Below are positions 55,901-64,000 of a stretch of DNA of 64,000 nucleotides, in pieces; position 1 is the first letter of the stretch; the number at the start of each line of letters is the position of its first letter. The position numbers and the translations under genes are program-made. The notes below the pieces were generated by a model that saw only the letters and a program-made list of their open reading frames with translations, was not told the DNA's origin and searched no databases. This stretch comes from Nitrosovibrio sp. Nv17 (GTDB lineage Bacteria; Pseudomonadota; Gammaproteobacteria; Burkholderiales; Nitrosomonadaceae): positions 121,553-185,552 of the forward strand of contig NZ_FPIQ01000002.1 in the NCBI RefSeq assembly GCF_900119085.1, in the 5' to 3' direction.

Positions 55901-56320
55901 TCATTGTCCGATGGTCAAGGTCTTCAGCAGCAGGGTCTTGGCCGTGTTCATCATGTCCACGTTGTTCTGGTACGAGCGCGAGGCGGAGATCATGTCGACC
56001 ATCTCCTCCACCACGTTCACGTTCGGCATGGCGACGAAGCCCTCCCCGTCCGCCATGGGGTGGGTGGGCTCGTAGACCCGCTTCATCGGGGATTGATCCT
56101 CGATGACCGCCGATACCCTGACCCCATGGGCGGAATCGCCGGCATCCGCATGGGGGGTGGCCGGCACGCTCATGAACAGCACCTGCTTGGCCTTGTAAGG
56201 CTGCCCATTCGAGCTCACCGCGCTGTCGGCGTTGGCCAGGTTGCTGGCCACCACGTTCAGGCGCTGGTTCTGGGCGGTCATCGCCGAGCCGGCGACGGTG
56301 AATATGTTGAACAGGGACAT
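55901..56320 (-). CDS. flgC: Flagellar proximal rod protein FlgC
   Basis: 139 residues. [65 protein letters not shown] and [37 protein letters not shown] are textbook FlgC. Ten bases separate it from flgD and fifteen from flgB. Confidence 0.97.
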   Translation of the reverse strand: MSLFNIFTVAGSAMTAQNQRLNVVASNLANADSAVSSNGQPYKAKQVLFMSVPATPHADAGDSAHGVRVSAVIEDQSPMKRVYEPTHPMADGEGFVAMPNVNVVEEMVDMISASRSYQNNVDMMNTAKTLLLKTLTIGQ

Positions 56321-56335
56321 GGTGCGAATCGCTCC

Positions 56336-56737
56336 TTAACCTTGAATGGCAGACCGCATGAGCCGGATCTGGTCGTTGATGAACGTGAGATTGGCCTCGT
56401 AGTGGATCGCATTGTCGGCGAACTGGCCGCGTTCCACGTCCATGTCCACCGTATTGCCGTCCACGCTGCCCTGCACGGCGGTACGGTACAGCAGGGGCGC
56501 ATTCCCTGCTGGGGTGTTTCCCCGGGAGGAAGCGATGTGGTTCGGCGCGGTGGCGATGAGCCTGGCCGGCCGGCTTCCCTTCGCCTGTTCCAGCGCACTC
56601 GTGAAATCGATGTCGCGCGCCTTGAAATTCGGCGTGTCGGCATTGGCGATATTGGACGCGATCAGCTGCTGGCGATGGGTCCTCAGATTGGCGGCATCCT
56701 GGTGAAAACGGAATGCCGCATCCAGCTTGTCGAACAT
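56336..56737 (-). CDS. flgB: Flagellar proximal rod protein FlgB
   Basis: 133 residues. LRTHRQQLIASNIANADTPNFKARDIDFTSALEQA and DNAIHYEANLTFINDQIRLMRSAIQG are the conserved ends. First gene of the flgB-J operon; the 354 bases upstream are shared with the divergent flgA. Confidence 0.96.
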   Translation of the reverse strand: MFDKLDAAFRFHQDAANLRTHRQQLIASNIANADTPNFKARDIDFTSALEQAKGSRPARLIATAPNHIASSRGNTPAGNAPLLYRTAVQGSVDGNTVDMDVERGQFADNAIHYEANLTFINDQIRLMRSAIQG

Positions 56738-57091
56738 ATGACCTCCTCGAACGGGCTACGGTACGCCGAGCATACCGGGCCACCGGATGGATGGCTGCAT
56801 GGCGAAATGCTATCCCCTGCGGTCTTGGTTCAAAAGGCGGAGCAGCAGGGGAAAATGCCCTCTTCTCGCGCCTTGCCTCGCCCGACGCGTGGTGACGAGG
56901 TGGGACGATAGCACCGGGATCTTCCCAGCCATCCTGGAAACAACGCATGAAACCCATGCCATTTCCGGCCGTGGCGGGCGGCGCACCGTCAATAGAATGC
57001 CGGCACTATCTCAATCCGAAACCCGGTCTCCGGGACCGGTTTCCGCCTGTGCGGGCCGCCACGGAGTGATTTTTCGAAGGAGAAGCCAACC
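56738..57091. other. Divergent regulatory region between flgB and flgA
   Basis: No gene. The region should hold the promoters of both operons, but I found neither a clear sigma-28 box nor a convincing sigma-54 (GG-N10-GC) box; the TGGCATGGGTTTCATGC stretch near 56958 on the minus strand is only a partial match to the latter. A GAAGGAGAAG ribosome site precedes flgA. Confidence 0.4.
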
Positions 57092-57802
57092 ATGTCCATC
57101 ACACTTCTGCAGGCACTTCGATTCGGCCTGAGCCTGATTCCACTGATTGCCCTGTCCACGGCCGCATCGGCGACCGGCAAACAGGATCTGCGCGCGGTCG
57201 AGGTCGCGGCAGCCAATTTCCTCCATGTCCAGTCGGTGGGGCTGCGCGGCCAGATCGAGGTCACGGTGACCGGGATCGACGCACGCACCAGCCTGCCTGC
57301 GTGCGCGGCGCTCGAACCTTCCCTGCCGCCCGGCAGCCGGCCATGGGGCCATACGGCCGTGACCATGCGCTGCCTGGCCCCTCATGCCTGGACACTCTAC
57401 GTGCGGGCAAACGTGAAGGTGCTGTCGGACTACGTGGTCAGCACCCGGCCGCTGACGCCGGGCCGGCCGATCGAGATGGCGGACCTGGCCCTGCACCGGG
57501 GGGATCTGACGCAACTCCCCGCAGGCGTCGCCACGGACCCTGCCCAGATCGTCGGCAGGACGCTGAGCAGCAGCCTTCCCATCGGTAGCCCGCTGCGCCA
57601 GGACATGCTGCGCGCGCAGGCGGCGGTGCTATTGAACCAGGGCGTGAAGCTGGTTTCCGGAGGCCGCGGTTTCAGCGTGACTGCCGACGGGCGGGCCCTC
57701 AACAATGCGGCCGAGGGACAGCCGGTGCAGGTTCGCAGCGGATCGGGACCGGTGGTCAGCGGCATCGCCCGTGCCGGGGCGGTCGTGGAAGTCTCCTATT
57801 GA
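57092..57802 (+). CDS. flgA: Flagellar P-ring assembly chaperone FlgA
   Basis: 236 residues, signal peptide to residue 26 (IALSTAASA-TGKQD). Body includes the FlgA SAF domain: RPLTPGRPIEMADLALHRGDLTQLPAGVATDPAQIVGRTLSSSLPIGSPLRQDMLR and the closing VLLNQGVKLVSGGRGFSVTADGRALNNAAEGQPVQVRSGSGPVVSGIARAGAVVEV. Helps FlgI assemble in the periplasm. Plus strand, divergent from flgB. Confidence 0.96.
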   Translation: MSITLLQALRFGLSLIPLIALSTAASATGKQDLRAVEVAAANFLHVQSVGLRGQIEVTVTGIDARTSLPACAALEPSLPPGSRPWGHTAVTMRCLAPHAWTLYVRANVKVLSDYVVSTRPLTPGRPIEMADLALHRGDLTQLPAGVATDPAQIVGRTLSSSLPIGSPLRQDMLRAQAAVLLNQGVKLVSGGRGFSVTADGRALNNAAEGQPVQVRSGSGPVVSGIARAGAVVEVSY

Positions 57803-57838
57803 AGAAGCCATGGCCGTGTGCCTCATGAAAAATCGGCC

Positions 57839-57865
57839 TCAAGTTTCCTGCAAGGCTGCCGTTAC
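57839..57865 (+). promoter_or_regulatory. Sigma-28 (FliA) promoter of flgM-flgN
   Basis: TCAAGTTT (57839-57846), 11 bases, GCCGTTAC (57858-57865), matching TAAAGTTT-N11-GCCGATAA at 13 of 16 positions. It lies 32 bases before the flgM start, so FliA drives synthesis of its own anti-sigma factor. Confidence 0.82.
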
Positions 57866-57897
57866 GTTTGTTACGCAACAACTGCCGGAGATCCATT

Positions 57898-58212
57898 GTG
57901 AAGATAGAAAACACTCTCAGTACCGCTGCCGCCGCGCTGGCCAATGAGCCGGCCGCCGCCAGAGCGGGACAGAAAAACGTCCGCATCGGAACACCGGATG
58001 GGCCGAACCACGGTCCAGCCGACAGCGTCCGGTTGAGCAACCAGCTGCAGAACATCGAGAACAGACTGGCGAACACCGAAACCTTCGACAAGGCGCGGGT
58101 CGACGCCATCAGGCAGGCCATCGACGAAGGGCGCTTCACGGTGAACACCGCAAAGGTGGCCGATCGCCTGCTCGAAGCCGCACGCGAGCTTGTCCCGGCC
58201 AGACAGGGCTGA
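57898..58212 (+). CDS. flgM: Anti-sigma-28 factor FlgM
   Basis: 104 residues from GTG 57898, eight bases after CGGAGA; the earlier in-frame ATG at 57868 would lie on the promoter's start site. N-terminal half disordered (KIENTLSTAAAALANEPAAARAGQ), C-terminal half with DSVRLSNQLQNIENRLANTETFDKARVDAIRQAIDEGRFTVNTAKVADRLLEAARELV, the sigma-binding helices. It inhibits FliA until it is exported through the completed hook. One base separates it from flgN. Confidence 0.93.
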   Translation: MKIENTLSTAAAALANEPAAARAGQKNVRIGTPDGPNHGPADSVRLSNQLQNIENRLANTETFDKARVDAIRQAIDEGRFTVNTAKVADRLLEAARELVPARQG

Positions 58213-58213
58213 C

Positions 58214-58693
58214 ATGCACCATACGCCACCCGCCGGTTTCGACCCGGCTGCGGGCATCGCCCGGGAACGGGATGCGATGCTGGATTTCATCGATCTGCTG
58301 CGGCGCGAGCAGCATGCCCTGCAACAGGCGGATCCGTCGCCGCTGCCGCCGCTGGCCACGGAAAAGGCGCATCGGGCCCAGCAACTTGCAGAACTGGCCG
58401 CGGCACGCGCCCACTGGCTGGATGCATCCGGCTTGCCGCACGCGCCTGGCGGAACGGGAGCCTTGCTGCGGGAAGGCCCTGCCACCGGGGCTTGGAATGA
58501 ATTGCGGACCTTGGCCGAGACCGCCAGTCAGCTCAACAGGATCAACGGCATCCTCGTCGGGCAGCGCCTGCGCCATACTCAGCAGCGGCTCTCGCTGTTG
58601 CAGGCGATCCATGGCGCGCCCGGCACGGACCTGTACGGCTCCGGCGGCCGCCCTCAGCCCTGCGCCTCCAGCCGCCGGCTGGGCGAAGGCTGA
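58214..58693 (+). CDS. flgN: Flagellar export chaperone FlgN
   Basis: 159 residues from ATG 58214. Helical protein (AMLDFIDLLRREQHALQQADPSPLPPLATEKAHRAQQLAEL, and ASQLNRINGILVGQRLRHTQQRLSLLQ) with the NxxxGxLIxxRL-type motif near the C-terminus that FlgN uses for FlgK and FlgL. Followed by decayed DNA; no terminator was recognised. Confidence 0.88.
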   Translation: MHHTPPAGFDPAAGIARERDAMLDFIDLLRREQHALQQADPSPLPPLATEKAHRAQQLAELAAARAHWLDASGLPHAPGGTGALLREGPATGAWNELRTLAETASQLNRINGILVGQRLRHTQQRLSLLQAIHGAPGTDLYGSGGRPQPCASSRRLGEG

Positions 58694-58734
58694 ACCGCGG
58701 GCGTGCGAGCCCCCCTGCTTCTTTACTGTCTAGT

Positions 58735-59205
58735 CTTCGCGGATAACATTCGATCTTGGCGAGGATCGAGCGGTGGCGGTTCACTTGAACAACCGCGGAT
58801 GGTGGTTGCAACACTCGGTGAATTCGTTGATCTTGCGTTTGAACTCGGTACTGAATCGAACGAGCCACGCCGGATGGCCTGCTGAGTGATCCAGCCGAAT
58901 CAGCGTTCGACCTGATTGAGCCAGGAGCTGCAGGTCGACGTGAAGTGGATGTGGTAGCGCGGCCTCTTGGCCTGCCAGACGCGCATCTTGGCGTGCTTAT
59001 GCGTGGCGTCGCAGATCGGATGAATGTCCAGATGCTCCGGCATCTGCTCGTTCACATGTGCAGGAACGAGAGAAATTCTTGATGCCAGTGTTGGAGTTTG
59101 CACTGTGATGACGCTGCCGTTGGCAATGTCCAGTGCCGCAAACAGCGTCGTGACGCAGTCGTGCGTGATGCCCTCGACGTAACCCGCCTCATCGGCAGCA
59201 CCGGC
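58735..59205 (-). pseudogene. Decayed IS630-family transposase remnant
   Basis: Minus-strand pieces in several frames spell an IS630 transposase C-terminal half: VTTLFAALDIANGSV, then HLDIHPICDATHKHAKMRVW, RPRYHIHFTSTCSSWLNQVER, then after an in-frame stop FGWITQQAIRRGSF and, further on, ILAKIE. Frameshifts and stops make it inactive. No ends were found. It marks the edge of the flagellar region. Confidence 0.75.
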
Positions 59206-59299
59206 GGCATACGCTCAACGGCTTGTATCTAACTCTTCTCGACGTGTTGCCGCGCGTTGCATGTGTGTAAGGCTACACGTCCGAAACCAGAACTGGCTG

Positions 59300-59500
59300 C
59301 TATCTCCAGATGCCATCTTCACCTTCTTTGAGGCATGATCCATTGGCATCCAGTCCATAGGGACATTCTATTATTCCGCCAGCAACAATTTTTTCATAAT
59401 TTTCTCTTTCTCTTTCATTAATCGGCACCGAAGGACGGCTACACGCGGTTATTTGCATAACTGACAGAACAATAATAACCACGTTGATAACACGTTTCAT
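59300..59500 (-). CDS. Small lipoprotein
   Basis: 66 residues from ATG 59500 with AGGGAGT upstream. Signal with lipobox ITAC (VVIIVLSVMQITACSRPS), a short charged stretch ERERENYEKI and a C-terminal segment with two further cysteines (GIIECPYGLDANGSCLKEG). AT-rich, unlike the flagellar genes, so likely acquired. Function unknown. Confidence 0.6.
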   Translation of the reverse strand: MKRVINVVIIVLSVMQITACSRPSVPINERERENYEKIVAGGIIECPYGLDANGSCLKEGEDGIWR

Positions 59501-59935
59501 AAAATTACTCCCTATAAACTTTATAATAACCTTATCATTGTTATGGTTAAATGCTCTGACCTCCCCCAATTTCTCTGGGATTCGAAACTGAAATCTGGTC
59601 GCTTCTGGCAGCTTACCTGGCTGGGTTTAACGTATTTGCTTAGGGTCAGTTTTCCCAGCGAACCGCGGGTTTGTGAGCATTAATTTTTCTGAACTTCCCG
59701 CGGAATTATCCATTGCTTTCTATGTGGAATAAAGATCATTTTTTGGATAACATTGCTCTAAATATGGAGCAATTGGTCCCAGCATCTTCGCGACATTACC
59801 TATGAACCCTGATTCGGCTGTCTACATGGACTTCCGGTGTAGCGGGCAAATCGAGGCTATGATGTGAGCTCAGGGGAAAGTCCACACAGGTGGATCGGGG
59901 ATATCGGCATCGTCGTCGACCGATGGCACTTCACG
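59501..59935. other. AT-rich, non-coding region
   Basis: No gene found. Composition differs sharply from the flagellar genes and fits DNA left after insertion and deletion events next to the IS630 remnant. Confidence 0.5.
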
Positions 59936-60145
59936 CTAATCGCCAGCTAGATCGGGCGGCGCGGGCAGGATCAGCACGGTGACGCGCCGGTTGCGCATCC
60001 GCCCTTCGACGGTCTCGTTCGAGGCCAGCGGGTGGTATTCGCCATGGCCCAGCGCCGTCAGGCGCGTGGCTTCCAACCCGTGGTCGATCAGCAGGCGCAC
60101 CACGCTGCTGGCGCGCATCACCGACAGTTCCCAGTTGAAGGGGAA
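59936..60145 (-). pseudogene. C-terminal fragment of a MotB/OmpA-family protein
   Basis: The last 69 residues of an OmpA-like peptidoglycan-binding domain: FPFNWELSVMRASSVVRLLI, LEATRLTALGHGEYHPLASNE, GRMRNRRVTVLIL. The arrangement (NWELSxxRAxxVVR... GxxxxRLxAxGxGExxP... NRRVxVxIL) is characteristic of flagellar stator proteins MotB/MotD. The frame upstream (to 60217) is unrelated, and the next 290 bases (to 60433) hold no gene, so the gene is truncated. Confidence 0.7.
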
Positions 60146-60433
60146 CTGCCGCCGACCCGCTGCGCATGTCGCCCGGGAGAGTGGAGGCCGGCCGGCGTGC
60201 CGTTTTCGCAGGGGCAACAGCGCCGGCGATACCGCGGCGACATCGGACTGCGCTGTACGACTACCGGATATCGATGAGAAACCCAGCGGAGCCCCGCTTT
60301 TCCCTATTCACCTGGGACATCGCATACCGCCCGGTAGAGAAATGAAATGCAACCCATCGCGACACTCTCCGGGAGATGACGGGTTGCGCTGCGCTCCACC
60401 CATCCTGCCCTACTGTTTGATCGAGTAGAGCGT

Positions 60434-61228
60434 CTATCCCGAGGACGACTGGCTGAGTTCCAGAAATATGAGAAACAGGATGATCCCACCTATTATCAGC
60501 AGCATCCTGTTGCGGTCGCCGCGCTTCAGATTGCGGATGGGGTCGTCCTCTCCCGCCTTGAAGCCGGGCTTGCGTTCATCGATGGATTCCACATCCAGGT
60601 ATTTCTCCAAGATGGCGCGTAGCAGCAAAGCCCCTCCGAAGTCTGGATTAGTCGACGATACGTCGAACTGAAACCGCTTCTCCTCCGGCGCTTCCAGGGT
60701 GCAGATCTTTTGCGAGTAATTTGGGGTATCAGACCTCATACCCTTGGGTATCATCCGCGTCACGATGCTCGCCCGGGTGATCTCCTTCCATTCATACTGG
60801 TACTTTATGCCAGACTGCACGATCCTTATCCCCTGCTCCGAGACTTCAAGCTCCCCCACGGGCAGGTCGGTCCTGACAAGAGTGGAGTCTCCGCGCTGCA
60901 TGTCCGACAGCCTCACGAACCGCAGCGGCCCCGCGGTCAGATCGAAGACCGGCACATCGTCCACCACCCTGTTTTCCTGCTCCCACTGAACAACACGGGC
61001 ATAAGTGTAATCGGACAGTTCCAATCCGGTTCGCTGCCGATAATCCTCGTAAACCTTCCTGGCGCTGCTGTAGAGTTCCATATACACAAGCAGAACCACG
61101 GCTCGCGATATGATGTCCTCGTTCATCGGCCCCAAGGCCATCGCCTGCTGGATCAGTTCCTTGGCTTGGCCCATGTCCTCATTATCGATGTAGGCTTCGG
61201 CCAAATTAAAGAGATCGCGCGATGACAT
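60434..61228 (-). CDS. TPR-like protein with C-terminal membrane anchor, linked to Rhs
   Basis: 264 residues. N-terminus resembles two TPR units (DLFNLAEAYIDNEDMGQAKELIQQAMALGP, ISRAVVLLVYMELYSSARKVYEDYR). The middle is a beta-rich domain (PVGELEVSEQGIRIVQSGIKYQYEWKEITRASIVTRMI, like a PH-type lipid or protein binding fold), and a membrane helix (RMLLIIGGIILFLIFLELSQ) lies at the C-terminus. It begins three bases after the Rhs stop and is probably co-transcribed, so an immunity or accessory role for the Rhs protein is a hypothesis. No family recognised. Confidence 0.65.
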   Translation of the reverse strand: MSSRDLFNLAEAYIDNEDMGQAKELIQQAMALGPMNEDIISRAVVLLVYMELYSSARKVYEDYRQRTGLELSDYTYARVVQWEQENRVVDDVPVFDLTAGPLRFVRLSDMQRGDSTLVRTDLPVGELEVSEQGIRIVQSGIKYQYEWKEITRASIVTRMIPKGMRSDTPNYSQKICTLEAPEEKRFQFDVSSTNPDFGGALLLRAILEKYLDVESIDERKPGFKAGEDDPIRNLKRGDRNRMLLIIGGIILFLIFLELSQSSSG

Positions 61229-61231
61229 AAC

Positions 61232-64000
61232 TTACTTAGGCTTTCCTCCGCCTGTGCTGGAATTCATATTGGTCACGAACCCGCCGACCGCCTGAACACC
61301 GCCGCCAACCAGACTGGTGGCAACGGTCTGGTCGAGCAGGCGGGTCGCGTTATTGGTAACCGTCTGCCTGAAATCCGCTGCTGTCTTGAAAGCAAAATCT
61401 GGTGCTATCCGGCTTATTAACGGAAGCGCTACATTCGCCGCTTTTCCTATTACAGCTCCAGCGGCAGCCGCTTTCGCGACATCTGCTACACTCGATGTGT
61501 TGCCGTTCAACAGTGAACTGGTCACGTTTTCCACTCCGCCGCTGATTGCTCCGACAGCTGCGGGACTGCGGGTCACAAGTGCAGTGGCGAGTCCCGCGGC
61601 GGTTCCCGCATAACCGGATATGAAGCCCTTACCCGCCGCAGCCGCGATCTCGAGCGCACTGCCGCCTTTCAAGGCTGTTTCGTATCCCTGGAGCGCGGCA
61701 CTGATCCCACCTCCAATTGCCGGAAGCACAATGAATAATGGGGCAGCCCCGTCCGGATCGATGCCGTTGACCGGATCATTCCCCACATAGGCATACAGGT
61801 TGAGGTCGCTCTGGTACCCCACCGGATCGGTCTGCAGGAAGCGCCCCAGGGTCGGCGAATAGAACCGCGCCTTGTAGTAGTACAGACCCAGTTCGCTCAC
61901 CAGCTGTTGCCCGGTGTAGCGGAATCGGTCGCCACCCGCGGAGGCAGGCAACGGTTCGCCATAAGGGCCATACGTCCTGATGCCGGTGCTCGATCCATCC
62001 AGCGCCACGATCGAGCCCAGGTGATCCACGAACAGCCAGGTCTTGACACCCGTGGCCGAGCCTTCATACCAGACGATGGGCTCGTCGACCCCGGGGCCGA
62101 AGACGTAGCGGTGCATGACACTGCCCGTCGCGTTATACATGCTCACCAGGTTGGTGCCGTCATAGAGCAGATTGCGGATTGCGGAAGAAATATCAGTCTG
62201 GCGCAGGCGCCCTTCCGGATCGTATCTCAAGGTTCCGGATACGCCCGTCTTGCTCGCTGTCCTTAGCCGATTGTCCTGGTCGTATCCATAGGTCCAAGTG
62301 CCTTCCCCCGTCAGATTGCCGTTCGCGTCATAGCTCGGCGTGACGCTTCCTGCGGTAGCGTATTGATTGAGGCCGTTACTTGTATAATTCACCGTCCCGC
62401 TGGCATACCCGGTCCATTGGTAGGCGTTGTTGCTGAACGCCTGAGTCACAATCTCCTGCACCTGATTGCGGGTGTAGGTCCAGGTGTTATCTTGGGAAGA
62501 GCCGGTAAGGTTGTGAGAGATGCTGGCCAGTGCAGATTGCGTAGTATAGCCGTAAGTGGTCACTGCCCCGTTACCCAGTGTTATCGTGGTGCGCCGCGAG
62601 AGGTCGTCATAGGCGTAGGTGGCCAGACTGGTCGTGCCCAGTTCCTTGATGACTGTGGGGCGGTTGAGCGCATCATAGGATGTCGTGACATAGAACGGCG
62701 TGGCCTCTGGCCAGGTGACGCGGGTGCGGTTGCTCGCGGCATCGTATTGGTACGAGAGCGTCTTGGTGCCCAGGGTCGCATCGTTCATCGCCGTACTGGC
62801 GAGGCGGCCCGCATTGTCCCAGGCGTAGGTGACGGTATGGCTGGAATCGGCGAAACTGGAGGCGATACGCCGGTTCAGCAGATCGTAGCTGAAGATGACA
62901 TTGTCCGCAGTAACCGGGTAGCTGCGCGCCACCAGCCGGTTCAAGTTGTCATAGGCCAGCGCGGTACTTTGACCATTGCGCCCCCGCAGACTGGTGATGT
63001 TGCTATTGGCGTCATAGCCCAGCTGTTCGTAGTCAGTGGCGGAAGATACGCCCGGCGTGGTCTTATCCGGATACAGCGTCTTCGCCAGCCGGTCATGGCC
63101 ATCGTATTGGTAGGTGGTCAGGTTGTTCTTGCCATCCTTGATGCTTGCGAGCAGGCCGTTGTTCGTATAAAGGTAGTAGGCATAAGGCTGCGGCGTTGCT
63201 GTACCAACGGCACGCGTATCGCTGTAGAGCCTCCCATCCAGGTGATAGGAATATTCGGTGATGCGGTTGCCGCCTTCGCCTGACGTCAGATTCTCGGTAA
63301 TGCGATAGGGTGTATCGAAGACGGTGTAACCATAGTCGGTGACCGCAATCGGTGCGGCAGCGGTGGGGCAGGTCGCGTCCGATGCCGTCTGACCCGGACC
63401 CCAGGCCTTCAGCACTTTGCCGGTGGCCGTGTAGGTGCTGCAGGAAACCATCCATTGCGCACCTATCTGGGTGGAGGAGCGAATCAAGTTTCCATCCGCA
63501 TCATAGGCATATTTAGTCAGCTTACCCAAGGCATCGGTGATCTGAATGGGCCGGCGCTGGTTGTCATACGCCGTGGTGGTGATGTCGGAAACGTCGGTTC
63601 GCGGGCCATCCACCACCGTCAGATCGCCCGTCGCGTTGAAGATGAAGGTGGTGGTCAGGTTGAGTTTGCCGGTGCCGGAATCCACCGTGACGGTCAGCGG
63701 CACGTACTTGTTGCCGGTGTTATAGGCGGTGGCGGTCACCACGTTGTTGGTCGCGCTGGTTTTTTCGGTGAGCGAAACGGGAAGATACAGGGCCGGATAG
63801 CCCGCCGGCGTGAAGGAAGCGTACCCATAGGTGGTGACGGGGTGTACGCCGTTTGCGTCCATGGGACGGGTGACGGTATACGGATCCCCCTGCGCGGTAT
63901 AGGTGTAGCTGGTGACGAAACCCTTGGGGTCGGTGACGGTGGCGACCTTGTTGAAAGCGCTCTCATACGTCATGCCAGTGACCAGCGTGGCCAGGCCGGA
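61232..64000 (-). CDS. Rhs/YD-repeat protein, 5' end outside the window
   Basis: 922 residues visible; the frame is open to the right edge. Dozens of YD repeats (such as YDANGNLTGEGTWTYGYDQDNRL, YDALNRPTVIK, YAYDDLSRRTTITLGN) form the hollow beta-cage of Rhs toxins. The core ends with YKARFYSPTLGRFLQTDPVGYQSDLNLYAYVGNDPVNGIDPDG, the conserved Rhs junction. The 200-residue variable tip after DPDG is rich in Gly/Ala and hydrophobic (AAGAVIGKAANVALPLISRI); it resembles no nuclease or toxin I know and may be a membrane-active or degenerate tip. Large surface or secreted protein. Confidence 0.9.
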   Translation of the reverse strand, partial: SGLATLVTGMTYESAFNKVATVTDPKGFVTSYTYTAQGDPYTVTRPMDANGVHPVTTYGYASFTPAGYPALYLPVSLTEKTSATNNVVTATAYNTGNKYVPLTVTVDSGTGKLNLTTTFIFNATGDLTVVDGPRTDVSDITTTAYDNQRRPIQITDALGKLTKYAYDADGNLIRSSTQIGAQWMVSCSTYTATGKVLKAWGPGQTASDATCPTAAAPIAVTDYGYTVFDTPYRITENLTSGEGGNRITEYSYHLDGRLYSDTRAVGTATPQPYAYYLYTNNGLLASIKDGKNNLTTYQYDGHDRLAKTLYPDKTTPGVSSATDYEQLGYDANSNITSLRGRNGQSTALAYDNLNRLVARSYPVTADNVIFSYDLLNRRIASSFADSSHTVTYAWDNAGRLASTAMNDATLGTKTLSYQYDAASNRTRVTWPEATPFYVTTSYDALNRPTVIKELGTTSLATYAYDDLSRRTTITLGNGAVTTYGYTTQSALASISHNLTGSSQDNTWTYTRNQVQEIVTQAFSNNAYQWTGYASGTVNYTSNGLNQYATAGSVTPSYDANGNLTGEGTWTYGYDQDNRLRTASKTGVSGTLRYDPEGRLRQTDISSAIRNLLYDGTNLVSMYNATGSVMHRYVFGPGVDEPIVWYEGSATGVKTWLFVDHLGSIVALDGSSTGIRTYGPYGEPLPASAGGDRFRYTGQQLVSELGLYYYKARFYSPTLGRFLQTDPVGYQSDLNLYAYVGNDPVNGIDPDGAAPLFIVLPAIGGGISAALQGYETALKGGSALEIAAAAGKGFISGYAGTAAGLATALVTRSPAAVGAISGGVENVTSSLLNGNTSSVADVAKAAAAGAVIGKAANVALPLISRIAPDFAFKTAADFRQTVTNNATRLLDQTVATSLVGGGVQAVGGFVTNMNSSTGGGKPK

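Noticed and set aside
62371..62378. GCCGTTAC inside the Rhs gene, considered as another FliA -10 box
   Set aside because: No TAAA at the right distance and it is within coding sequence on the wrong strand; chance match.
61232..64000. Repeated sequence in the right end, considered as a CRISPR array
   Set aside because: The repeats are diverged YD motifs in one long reading frame with no constant repeat-spacer unit.
1..64000. tRNA or rRNA genes
   Set aside because: No cloverleaf with TTCRA loop or rRNA core sequence was recognised.

Overview
The window is GC-rich, densely coded DNA from a Gram-negative, polarly or laterally flagellated bacterium. It is most likely a betaproteobacterium, with the Nitrosomonadales or Rhodocyclales as candidate orders, although the order cannot be fixed from this sequence. 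The evidence is two PEP-CTERM sorting-signal proteins, a DUF6279-type lipoprotein, the tmk-holB-tatD block, LPS-type outer-membrane proteins and the layout of the flagellar genes. Coding regions are strongly GC-biased, so long antisense open frames are common and are not genes.

Layout. (1) 1-17.5 kb is housekeeping and accessory: a truncated exported protein, a beta-barrel protein, an UshA-like 5'-nucleotidase followed by a PEP-CTERM protein, a family 2 glycosyltransferase, small membrane proteins, a quinone oxidoreductase, an SDR, WrbA, a VOC protein, an exported ankyrin protein, and tmk-holB followed by tatD. (2) 17.6-58.7 kb is one very large flagellar region, mostly on the minus strand. 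It holds fliFGHIJK and fliLMNOPQR (export apparatus, switch, MS ring), a divergent fliE, then fliC-fliD-fliS-fliT plus a second FliK-like protein and an FhlB-like protein, flgBCDEFGHIJ and flgKL, with flgA and flgMN on the plus strand. (3) Two blocks interrupt the flagellar order. Between fliK and fliL (22.2-28.0 kb) lie an adenylylsulfate kinase, an exported TPR protein, a SEC-C/TPR/sulfotransferase fusion and a PEP-CTERM protein. Between fliE and the FhlB-like gene (35.5-39.7 kb) lies a foreign, AT-richer island with a Phd/ParE-type toxin-antitoxin pair, a broken IS5 fragment, an intact IS701-family element with perfect ends and a target duplication, and a 604-residue DUF4209 protein carrying an RNxxxHG (HEPN-like) motif. 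(4) 58.7-64 kb is a decayed segment (IS630 remnant, small lipoprotein, fragment of a MotB/OmpA C-terminus), then a TPR/membrane protein and the 3' part of a large Rhs/YD-repeat gene that runs off the window.

Regulation that can be read directly: three near-consensus flagellar sigma-28 (FliA) promoters, all TNAA-N15-GCCGTTA, lie in front of fliC, flgK and flgM. Late genes and the anti-sigma factor therefore share one promoter class, as in the classical FlgM checkpoint. Strong intrinsic terminators follow fliC and the 26.9-kb PEP-CTERM gene.

The most interesting candidate system is the sulfation cassette inside the flagellar locus: a PAPS-making kinase, a TPR partner and a TPR-sulfotransferase. 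The next is the DUF4209 island whose upstream region was cut by IS701. A small-RNA candidate with an anti-Shine-Dalgarno loop (462-540) and a Rhs gene coupled to a membrane protein are also worth testing.
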